In this document: positions 21,801 to 31,017 of the stretch, in pieces
Position numbering within the stretch: position 1 is the first letter of the stretch
Layout: each line of letters starts with the position of its first letter
Origin: Gloeopeniophorella convolvens
Lineage: Eukaryota > Basidiomycota > Agaricomycetes > Russulales
Direction: 5' to 3'
Assembly (NCBI GenBank): GCA_022496205.1
Contig: WTXD01000003.1
Span: 620,001 to 684,000, forward strand
Length of the DNA stretch: 64,000 nt
Notes under the pieces: generated by a model
The model's database searches: none
What the model saw: only the letters and a program-made list of their open reading frames with translations
What the model was told of the DNA's origin: nothing
Made by a program: the position numbers and the translations under genes

Positions 21801-21875
21801 ACATGTAGTACCTGCATGGTGCCCAACGACGCCGCGAAGACAAAGTGTGTCTCTTGCGAGACGCCCAAATCATAG
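18837..21875 (+). CDS. Nucleoporin with three RanBP2-type zinc fingers (Nup1/Nup60/Nup153-like)
   Basis: Predicted nuclear basket nucleoporin. Start 18837 (MSLIRRNDRRAARNQLSSPY). After introns near 18929-18979, 19157-19215 and 19492-19544, the N-terminal half carries the Nup1/Nup60-like NPNGIYKWQGAGSARPRNR motif and MAELIKEVTPPKKPDLSNPY. An intron near 20358-20399 leads to a basic segment (PSPKKQKK). The central part is Pro/Ser-rich with PPAPKLSN repeats and only scattered FG/FS motifs. The C-terminus has three tandem modules (about 21352-21480, 21553-21675 and 21742-21867). Each is GFNW-A-AAGMK-x-PTK followed by a W-x-C-x2-C-x10-C-x2-C finger. RanBP2-type fingers of this form bind Ran in metazoan Nup153. 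Stop 21875. Confidence 0.8.
21352..21872 (+). repeat. Three tandem zinc-finger modules in the nucleoporin
   Basis: Three repeats of about 65 codons: GFNW(A/V)AAGMK, PTK, then a C-x2-C-x10-C-x2-C finger. Each pair is separated by a Pro-rich QPxLNPP linker. Near-identity of the second and third modules suggests recent intragenic duplication. Confidence 0.88.
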
Positions 21876-22122
21876 GACGCATCCCCTACCCCGCTGCACT
21901 GATTATCGTATATATCCGAAATGGGTCTGCCGTTCCTCGCCGTGCATCTCCTCTTTCTGTCTCCCTATATCATCTCATTGCACGTACACATTATACTCGA
22001 GCTACATAGTCTACATTTGCATGGTGTTCTGGTCTGTACTGGTAACGACGCTGACGTGATGAGCGTCGAATGGAGCCACCTTGCGAGCGCGTGTCATGCA
22101 CGCCTCGCACGTTTCAAATTCT

Positions 22123-22141
22123 CCCCCCCCCCCCCCCCCCC
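22123..22141. repeat. Homopolymer tract of 19 cytosines
   Basis: An uninterrupted run of C in the convergent region between the nucleoporin and CDK7 stop codons, 26 bp from the CDK7 stop. The exact length is prone to sequencing error. Confidence 0.85.
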
Positions 22142-22166
22142 AAAAGACAAAAGAAACTCAAAGGTC

Positions 22167-23656
22167 CTAAACAGCAGTAAAGTCTAGTCGGCGCGCAATG
22201 TTGCGCGAGATCTCGTGTTCGCTGAGCTTGCGCTTCAGTTTCTTCGGCGGGGCGGCTTTAACCCCAGGCCCGGAGCCATTGAGCTCGACATTCCCGTCGA
22301 CCTCGTCGAGCGGACGAGAGGCAGCAATCTGAGCAGCGGATTTAGGCAGCTTGGATGGGTGCGTTGGATACGGAAGGGCAAAGAAATAAGGGTGGTTGAG
22401 AGCCTAGATAGACGTGCGCGTCAGTGCTGCATGCGGGATGATGAGATGGCAATTGACATCTTTGGCACTTATGCGCTTCCGCGGCTCGTAGATGATGCAT
22501 TTACTCAACAGATTTAACGTGTCTGCGCTTGCTGCTGTGAAGAGATCGCGTAGTGGCGTCTTGGGAAATTGTCCCACTGGCACGTAGTCAGGCAACTTGG
22601 TATGTCCCTGCAGGATGCAACGAGTCAGACACCCTCCCGACTTCTATGGGATATTAGCGGGACATACTGGCCAATCTTCTTCCGTAGGCGTGCCAAGCGC
22701 ACGGAAGATGGTTCTGAGCTGGTCCATGTCACTCTCCCCTGGGAGGTACGGCGTACGAAGCATCAGCTCCGCAAAGATGCAGCCAACAGACCAGATGTCG
22801 ACAGCCGAACTGTAGTAGCGGCAGCCGAACAGCAGCTCTGGAGGTCGGTACCACCTGTAAACAGCATTAGGCTCGGGGGTACATGGGACGAGCTATGGAG
22901 AACGCGCACCGCGTAATGACTTGGCATGTCATTTTGTATCCTGGGTCTGCCGCATCGCGAGCAAGACCAAAATCGGCGAGTTTCAGCTGCCCGTCCGAGG
23001 CGATGAGCAGATTGTTAGGCTTCAGATCCTGGAACGCAGGTGAGGAGGCGGGCAGGAATTGGGTAATAGTTGCGTGTGCTGCGTACGCGATGCAGAACGA
23101 AATTCCGATGACAGAACTCGAGCCCGCGGAACGTCATAGCCATCCAGCTTTTGATGTCTGCTGGGAGGAAGACCAAAGAACGGTCCTTGATGACCATCTC
23201 AAGGTCGGTGTCAAGGAACTCGAGGACAAGATTGAGGTTTGTTTTCGAAGAAAAGACGTCCAGGAGCTGCACGGACGATGTCAGGCGGCGAGCGTCGGGG
23301 TAAAGCGCGCAGACTCTCACCTCAATGATGTTCTGGTGATGCAACTCGCGCAGATACTTCACCTCCCGCACAGCCGACATGTCGAGTCCATCCTTGAACT
23401 GGCCGACTTTGATCTTCTTTATGGCAATCTTCCGACCAGTCGCCGCCTCCCGGCCTGGAGCACACAGCGTCAGAGGCGCATACCGCTCAGCGTGGTAGAA
23501 ACCAAGCTCACCTCGATAAACCACTGCGAAAGTACCCTCTCCAACCTTCTGGTCCTTCACCCTGCACCACGTGTGTTTGAGCCCATGAGTACAAGTGGCG
23601 GTGACGACGTACCATCTTCTCTGCCTTTCCGCGTTGGCTTTCTCTACGGCGTCCAT
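22167..23656 (-). CDS. KIN28: CDK7/Kin28-type cyclin-dependent kinase (TFIIH)
   Basis: Catalytic subunit of the TFIIH kinase module. It phosphorylates the RNA polymerase II C-terminal domain and may act as a CDK-activating kinase. Start 23656 ([16 protein letters not shown]). The glycine loop is [13 protein letters not shown], the ATP lysine lies in [12 protein letters not shown] and the PSTAIRE-equivalent helix is [35 protein letters not shown] and DFGL form the catalytic loop and magnesium motif. The T-loop reads [20 protein letters not shown] with an activating-Thr candidate. [20 protein letters not shown] and [19 protein letters not shown] complete the C-lobe. The tail is Lys/Arg-rich and ends LDFTAV at 22167. 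At least six short introns are present. Confidence 0.92.
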
Positions 23657-24143
23657 GAGAGTACTGCTTCGTCACAAGAAAATATAAAAGATCCTGCTTT
23701 CGAGCCCCGGGGAACTGCAATGATGCGGCGTGTTATAGAAGTCGAGAGGCACGCGGAGGAGTGCGAAGTTCCGACGTGAGTTCCGATTGGTATAGAAGAT
23801 AGTCAGGTGTGCCCTGTTAACTCTGAGATTTGGGATATCCGAGCGACCGAGGCTGACACGTCCACTGACCTTGGAACATTGCCCGGACACCAGTGCAATG
23901 TGAGTGGGTGGGTTGGAACTGCCACTAAGTAGGAATGTGAAGGCACTGTGCCTGGGCGCCGTCATCTGAACGGCATAGGCGGCCCGTGTCCCAGCCCGAT
24001 GTCTCATCGCTAACTTAGCAAGGTGCACATACGAGCTTGAAGCGGAGGCAATACAAGCAGTATATCGTCCAACAGGCCCGACAAGAAATAAAAGCATTAA
24101 GATACAGTATGTGGGAGTAGTCTGCACTAAGCCCATCGGGTGG
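23657..24143. other. Intergenic region, CDK7 5' flank / monooxygenase 3' flank
   Basis: About 490 bp that must contain the CDK7 promoter. A long minus-strand open frame crosses it (23672-24367), but it overlaps the monooxygenase end in another frame and has no family resemblance. Confidence 0.4.
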
Positions 24144-26024
24144 TCATGATGCCTTCTCAGACCCAGCATCCGTGCGTTCGCTGACTTCAACTTCCAGGTG
24201 TTCGAAGGCAACTTCAATGCTCGGATTTTGCGTGGACAATGAGCACTCGCGCAGGACACCCCATTTGACCCACCAGTCTTCCGCCGCGTCGAACGCGTTG
24301 TAACTCCAGATCTTGCAGATCTCTCCCCATAAGCCAAGATACGCGTCATCGTCCCACTTAACGTCACCCAACTCTAGAGACTTCCGCATCTCCTCGTCAC
24401 GCGCTATGCGGTCGGGTCCCGGAGGGAACATGCTTTGGGTCACATTCTGCACCTCAATCTGGTGCAGGAACTCTGTGCGGTCCCGGCGGATGTCTTCGTA
24501 CGCGCGCACTAGTAGAGGGATGTGATCTTGATTGCGGACATAGGAGAAGAGCGTGCTGAAGACCGCCGCGCTCTCCACAGATACGCTGCAGCCATGCGTA
24601 CTGCAAGGCTGAAAACGGGTCTCAGTACACATCAGTGGGCTGGATTAAGCGGATCAGACGAACAATGAGGGGCCGGGAAGCTTCGCCTATGAGGACGATG
24701 CGGCGAGACTCGTCAGACCAGCTCTCGATTTTGGGCCAGTCCAGATATTGCTGCCAGCAGACTGCATCAAGCTTCGAAAACACTCTGGCCAGTCTGCGGA
24801 GTTTGGTTAGTTCCTTGCGATGTTGCCTGAGCGTCCAGTGACAAGCTATACCGTTTATCTAAAGCTGCGTCGGACAGCTGGAGCGACTTGGCCGATACAT
24901 TGGGGGTCCAGCCTTCTGGTGCGCCGGGCGTAACCCGATCCAAAAAAAAGTGTAGCGCGAACTCTCTGTCGTGGGCCTGTGATGGGTTTCAGCATGGACA
25001 GCGTACTCGTTTTCACGCTCCGCGGAACTTACTATGGGATAGCCTTCAATGTGGTAAGCGGATAATATTGCGTCCTGTCAGCCAAGTAAACTCATGTGAG
25101 GCGGTGACTTACCCATTACAAATTGTTGCGATCCAAACCAATATACCCATGAAAACGCGAACTGTTCTGTCCTGAGTATCTCGTCCTCCAGAATCTTGCC
25201 GATGGGCAAGTTTCCAGAGAATGCAACGATGCCAGTCTGTCGAGGTTCGACTGGCGTGTTCTCAACAAAGGATCGTACGGTGCTGTGAGGGCCGTCCGCG
25301 CCTATCACCATATCGGCCACGAGGACTGTGCCATCAGACAATTGTACTGATGGTTTATCTCCGGGAGAGGGAGCCGTCGCATCCGAACCAGACTTTCTGG
25401 AAGGCGGAGATATTGACATTACTTGGGAGTTGAAGAGCACCTGAGCCCCTTCTTTCACGGCAGCGTTGTACAAGATCTCCTGCAAGTCACTGTACTGTAG
25501 TCGCCCATGTCAAGTCATCAATGGCTAGGGGCGAGGATTACGCACACGCATCATGTAGAATTTGGCGCCGCTCTCCTGTATTACGTCTTCCGCCCACTCT
25601 AGATATCCGAGCAGGTGTCCAGTTTGCACTACAAAAACCATGTCAACTGCGCACCGCGAGACAGAGTGGGGTCCCGCGCCGGTCTTGCGCGACGCGGGCG
25701 GTTGGATGGACGACTTACTATCCCAAAGATTCGATCCCTGACGTATGAGAGATGCTGTCCTCTTCAGATCTTCCTCAAGACCCCAATTTACAAGGATCTT
25801 CGTTACATTTGGGGGGAGACGAACGCCCCCAGCAGGCTTGCCCAGCCCCAAGTCTTTCTCGAGGATGCGTACCGTGTGTCCAGCTCTGGCGAGACCAAGC
25901 GCGGTGGATAGTCCCGAGATACCTGCGAAAAGTTTCATCAGCGTTCAACGAGGCAGACACAAGACTTGCCGCCGCCAACGATGATGACGTTGAGTTTGAA
26001 AGGAGCCTGTCGAGAATGCGACAT
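24144..26024 (-). CDS. FAD-dependent monooxygenase (salicylate hydroxylase-like)
   Basis: Single-component flavin monooxygenase that would hydroxylate an aromatic or related substrate using NAD(P)H. Start 26024 (MSHSRQAPFKLNVIIVGG). The dinucleotide motif is VGG-GISGLSTALGLARAGHTV, formed across a 47-nt GC-AG intron (25923-25969, donor GCAAGT). GGVRLPPNVTKILVNWGLEE follows. The middle exon has DLQEILYNAAVKEGAQVLFN and the second FAD motif DMVIGADGPHSTVRSFV. Further exons (FAFSWVYWFGSQQFVMG, PEGWTPNVSADSLQLSD, ESWSDESRRIVLIGEASRPL) include the GD-like ribityl-binding region as IGEASRPL. The C-terminus continues to a stop at 24144. The GEAS replaces the usual GDAAH, so activity is uncertain. 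The substrate is unknown, and no biosynthetic cluster surrounds the gene. Confidence 0.82.
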
Positions 26025-27005
26025 GTCTCGCAGCGATTCAGTGGGAAAGCTAAGTCAGATGGAGGCAGGAGATTAGCTTGAAGAACTGCGCCCTGCAAAA
26101 CCAAGATATGAAGGAAAAGGGCAGAAGCAATTCGGGGAAGCGAAACACCGAAAAGCCAGTCAGTGTTTATATCGCTCCTTCGCTAAGTATGCCAGGCACA
26201 ATGACAAGAAAAGTCCAAAACATCGAATGCACCTGTCATCGATCAGCCGCGTGCGCCTCTGACAGACCAGAAATTCATTCGTCGGCTAAGCGACTGCGCC
26301 GCACTGGTCCACCTGTGGATAAAACCCAGGATCCTCAATTGGCGAATGGCGATTGTCCACGCCTCCTCATGAGCGCTGTATGCTGTCAAGTGCTCTCGAT
26401 ACATTGCGAACCTCAGAGCGCAGAGAAAACGTGGCTGCCAGGCGTCCTGAGCTGTCCTGAGGCTCTCAGTTATATAAGCGCCAGAATAGAACTGCGAGCG
26501 GCACCACCGCATCCATGTAGCTTGTGACAGATACGCGAAGTCGGGGATATGCACAACGAGAAATGCGATAGTCGCGAGCGAGGGACGATAAACTTGAGGG
26601 GTTATGCGTTTGGAGGATGGTTGGCAAGCCGAAGAGAAGGGAGAAGAGAGGTTAACCGAGAAGAACAAAATATGCTCAAAAGCAGGTTTATGCCGCCGGG
26701 TGTCAAGTACGCCCACATTGAGGGCCCGGGGGAGCAAGGGGGAGCAGCGTTTGCGAGTGCCATGCCCTGAACTAAGGATGGTTGTGTGGTGATGCCAGAC
26801 TTGAAATGATCATCGCGCATGTGCGCCTCGGCGCCGAGTGGCACCACAGTCACGTGTGTGTGACACAACTGCGCAACGATTGCGGCTGCAATCATCCGCG
26901 AGTCGTGTCCGCGCCAATTGTCTAAACCAAGTCTGAACGACCACCAAGCCCAGGGTTAGCTTGGCTCGCAATCATCTTCGGGGGATCCTCGAAATTATCT
27001 CAGGG
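26025..27005. other. Long divergent intergenic region, monooxygenase / SGF73
   Basis: About 980 bp between two divergent start codons. Scattered frames (for example 26243-26737, minus strand) show no family resemblance or consistent codon use. No transposon termini were found. Confidence 0.45.
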
Positions 27006-28230
27006 ATGGCCTTGAAGCTGAAGCTGAAGTCCTCTCCCTCACCCGCCCCGTTTACATTCGACAACCTACCATCTAGTCCACCTCCGGCCTCGCCCCCCGC
27101 ACCACAAAGTGGGCTGCCCTCGCCACCCACATCATGGCTTACTGCCCGTGATATGAAGATTTTTGGTGCGGATCCGCTCAGGAGCACCTCCGAAATCGGA
27201 ATTGTGCAGTGCAAGGACTGTGAAAAGCCCCTCTTGCGCAGTGCTGTTCTAGAACACGCAGGTAAGTTTGCGTCTGCTCTATTGCAACATGGTGCGTTCC
27301 TGACCATTGGGTTCCTAGAGAATTGCAAGAAGTACGACCTTGAGAAAGGAGGCACGAAGAGCAAGGCTGATGACGGTGAGTGTCTAGTGCACGCGTGCCT
27401 TTGCCCCATTGCTGATCGGCGCAACTGCTCAAGCGAAGGGAAAGAAACGGAAGGGAGAAGAGCTCGATCCAAATGATCCTAACGCCCCCAAATCGAAAAA
27501 GGCAAAAGCTGCTGCCGCCAAAGTTACCAAGGGCCGCTTCAAAGGACCGTTCGACCCTGACAGGCACTGCGGGGTTATCAACGACAAGAATCTTCCATGC
27601 TCTCGATCGCTTACTTGCAAGTCCCACTCCATGGGTGCTAAGCGTGCCGTGAAGGGTCGCTCCAAGGACTACGACGAGCTTCTGCTCGAGTGGAATCGTG
27701 CACACAACCCCAACTGGGTCGAGCCGGTGAAGCGTGAGAGCAAGAAGGAACGCAAGGAGAAGAAGGAAAGGGAGAAGCGCGAGCGGAAACAGCGCGAGCT
27801 GGAGGAGCTCGCGAAGCGCAAGGGGATCGATCTTAGCAAGCCTGGCGCCGAGGCTCAATTAGAGCAGCTCAAGTCATCATCAAAGAAGAAAAAGAAGGCG
27901 GAGAATGCCGCGGTCGCAGCTGGAGGGGTAGGGTCTCATCCTTCCGGAAACAATGCGAGGGTGGACGACGAACACGGCGCTGAGAACCTTGCGGACCTGG
28001 ACTCCGAGGAGGAGTTGGACTCTATGGTCAGGAGCATCCGCCAGGCGTCCGACGTGGGTGTGCTTGGAATACCCCTGGCCATACCGGCTGACGCTGGGTC
28101 CTGGTTCGTCGTTCGGAGAGAACGATTGAGGACCTGTCGAGATCTCTTTGCCGGCGCGCTGATGAAAGGTGGCGCATCAAGTGTTGGCGCCGCAGGCGCT
28201 GCAGCCAGGTTGGGTACCGGAGGAAGCTGA
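27006..28230 (+). CDS. SGF73: SAGA complex subunit Sgf73 / ataxin-7 homologue
   Basis: Anchors the histone H2B deubiquitinase module to the SAGA co-activator. Start 27006 ([18 protein letters not shown]); an upstream in-frame Met at 26961 is possible. The N-terminal zinc finger is [11 protein letters not shown] with HAENC, split by an intron at about 27262-27320. The central SCA7 domain reads [20 protein letters not shown] and [20 protein letters not shown], with the conserved Cys-Cys-Cys-His zinc ligands. Next is a highly charged helix rich in Lys/Arg/Glu, then an acidic [11 protein letters not shown] segment. The conserved end ([20 protein letters not shown]) is followed by an Ala/Gly tail. 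Two short introns are present. The order of both fingers is diagnostic for Sgf73. Confidence 0.9.
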
Positions 28231-28647
28231 GCAACCCCCTCGTGGCACGATGCCTGATGATTCGTGTGGCGGTCCCTCCCTTCATTTCCGCCATCTCGAG
28301 ATGGTACGTCCATGACCACGCGAACTCACATTACGGTCACCCTTTGAGGCGGTTATCACCTCCCTATGGCCGTGTTCCGCAAGCCGCTCAGGTCGTAACC
28401 CCCGGCCTTCGTTCGTACTGCCACCCCCACACCTGATCAGTCCAGCCTGGCTAGGAAGCTACACCGGGCTCAGCCGATTGGTCGTGCGTTGTACGCTACG
28501 GTTCCTGCGAGCGGGGAAGGTGTCGCGTGGTGTTCGCATCCAGCACTAGAATCTGTAACTATGTAGCATAGGCAAACGGAAGCACCGAAGTTATTATTCT
28601 AAGCTTTATAGCATCTCAACGTGCGTGACGGCGACGGAATGTATTGA
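28231..28647. other. Convergent intergenic region, SGF73 / EHT1-like
   Basis: About 420 bp of 3' flanks. No gene, RNA or repeat was recognised. Confidence 0.4.
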
Positions 28648-30375
28648 CTAAAGGCCAGCAAGTAGGTCGCCCTCCTGGCCGGCAGCTCCTTCAATCGTTC
28701 CGCCATCCCCAATCTCCTGACAGCCAAGATCTTCCCTCCCGACTTCGACCAACCACCCGTCCCTCCATTCTATCGGCGAAACCTTTCTGGGTGGCAAGAT
28801 CGTGTCCTCCGCTGTTGCCCTGAACCACTCGAGCGTGGGCTGCTTGGCCCAACGGTCCCCGGCGCCGCCCGACTGGAACCAGCCCATATGTCCGCCTCCG
28901 CGAGTGACCACAATGGTGACCCACTCGTTTTGGTTGTACCCGTGAGGAACGGACTGCACAAGTGGGTCGTCATCAGAATTGAGCGCGAGGAAGGGTATCC
29001 GGATTGCGTCAAGTTTATGGTGGCTCGACGCATATGCGTAATAAGCCCATGCATCTGAGAGCGGGAATGGCGGGGAGGACCCGGCGGAATGAATAGAGAT
29101 GATAGAGTCGAATTGGAGCATCGTGGTGCGGTCGTATGAGAGGAGCGTCGGGAGGGCCTGAGCGAAGGGTGAGTCGGGGAATTGGCGGATCGAATCGAGG
29201 TGGCGAGTGACGAGGTTCTTCAAGTTGGTCCCAAGGCCCTTGGAATAGACATTACGGAGAAACCAACTGTCAGTTAACCTGTGGGAGGTCCCCGCAGGGG
29301 AGAGGGGGGTGAGCACTACGCTGAATGAGTAGCTATCGACTGACATGTGCCCATTCTTCTCAATGTCCCAAGGCTACGGGGGGTATGTAAGTCACATCAT
29401 GGGGTGAATATTACTGAATACGCACACAAGCAAGCACGCAGGCCGAAGACAGTCGGCATGCCTCGCCCTCTTCAGCGACGTATCGGGTCAATACATTGGC
29501 ACCAAGAGAGAACCCAAGCCCAAGTAGGGGCGCGCGAGGGTAAATTTGCGCTATGTAGTGCACTGCTTGCCTGAAGTCGTCAGTATGGCTGAATCCATAT
29601 AACTGGGGACTTGTCAGCGGCACTCCGGCACCTATAGGCGATACGGGCTGTGAGCCGAATCCTCGAGGACAAAAGCCAGGCCACGCACATCCACGGAAGT
29701 TGACAACTACAGCACGATATCCCAGACCTCCCTCCTCAACAGGTGTGATGGCAGGTGCGATGATGTTGCGAACATATGACTCGTGGGAGCCTGTTGATGC
29801 CAATATGGACGTCAGACAATCTCTGGAGTGCACTCAACGTACCGCCAGTAAGACCGTGCAGAGCCACTACGACAGGTGTAGTTTCGTCGAATGTGCGTTG
29901 AGTAGAGACCGGCGGTGTAAAGTCGACGCCTCTGCAGAGATGTTCAGCCAAAGCCCCGGCGTACAGAACGTAATTCTTACAGAGTGCCGCCGTCTTTGAG
30001 TTTGAGGAACTTCCTGCCGAGATGGTTGTTGTCTCCAAGCGCGCCTGTGAAACGTGACGAACCTGTCATAGACCACCTTATCGACACCAGCAAAATCGCC
30101 AACAACTGCATAACCTGTTTGCAGGTGACCACTTCATTGGGTGAGGTGATTCTGAGGAACACCCAAGACCAGGAGGCTTACTTGAAGAGCCACCAGGCAC
30201 CTTTGAATGGGGTGAGCACGCTCGGGCACCGGGTTTCTATGAGTGTACGCAGCGAAGTCTTCTCCACAGTTTTCGAGTCATGCACCTTGACAGTGAGCTG
30301 TGCGGGATTCTGTGGCCAGTACACTTTAGATCTAGTACGATGACCAGCTGGACGGCGGCTGAGGAGCGAGCCCAT
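28648..30375 (-). CDS. Alpha/beta hydrolase, Eht1/Eeb1 (YheT/EMB8) family
   Basis: Alpha/beta hydrolase related to yeast medium-chain acyl-CoA:ethanol O-acyltransferases/esterases Eht1 and Eeb1. Start 30375 (MGSLLSRRPAGHRTRSKVYW). VEKTSLRTLIETRCPSVL and FKGAWWLFK precede an intron. Then come YAVVGDFAGVDKVVYDR and GVDFTPPVSTQRTFDE. The oxyanion strand is VVALHGLTGG and is followed by AVVVNFRGCA. The nucleophile elbow GLGFSLGANVLTRYV has the G-x-S-x-G serine. The acid lies in LNSDDDPLVQSV and the catalytic His in VVTRGGGHMGWF. It ends at 28648. The Ser-Asp-His set is complete. Whether it makes or breaks esters in this organism is unknown. It is divergent from GDB1. Confidence 0.88.
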
Positions 30376-31017
30376 CGTTATTGTCAGGCTTCGAGGCTGC
30401 GGCTGAGGCTGTCCAGGTTGCGAGCCCGGAGCAACGTCACGCGTCACAGTCCCGGAAAAAATAAAAAAAATTGCCGAAGCTCGAACAGGGCAACTCTCTT
30501 TCCTACTATGGCAGTTCCCCCGTCCCGGCGGTCCCGCTGGCCCACTCACCAACTCCACCGCATGGCTAGAGCGAAGCTGGAGCGACGGCAAGTCGCTGAT
30601 GCGGTGGCAATTGAATCTCGATTGTTCTGGTATTAGTGCGTGTTGTTGTTCCAGGCGTTGCCAAATCGTGGTGACGTCGCATTGAGTCACCAGTGGATCG
30701 GCCCGGGGCTTGATCAAGTGCATCAACAGACATACCGCACGACAACACTCCCATCTCAAGAGATGCGTATCATAGGCCCCAAAGACACTATGCGTCCTCG
30801 CGTCCTGGAAGGTGCGAAGGAGCCGGGTGGCAGAGGACAAACTTGGAGGACAGTCGCAGTGATGCGACTTGATAAGGAAGCGCAGTGTATGACGTCAGGA
30901 CATCCCGACTCTTCACCGTGAATGCGATGAGATCTTGCCCTGTATAAGACTAGAGCATCCAACCAACTTTGGGTGCGCTCGCCCTCTTTCTCTTTCCCCC
31001 CGCCGCCGTCATCCAGC
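30376..31017. promoter_or_regulatory. Divergent promoter region, EHT1-like / GDB1
   Basis: About 640 bp between start codons. A TATAAG motif at about 30943 lies some 75 bp upstream of the GDB1 start and could be its core promoter element. Nothing else was recognised. Confidence 0.4.

Noticed and set aside
23672..24367. A 231-codon minus-strand open frame downstream of the monooxygenase
   Set aside because: It overlaps the monooxygenase C-terminus in another frame, has no recognisable domain, and runs into the CDK7 promoter.
26243..26737. A 164-codon minus-strand frame in the monooxygenase/SGF73 interval
   Set aside because: No motif, family resemblance or splice-supported extension was found; it is most likely chance in a long intergenic region.
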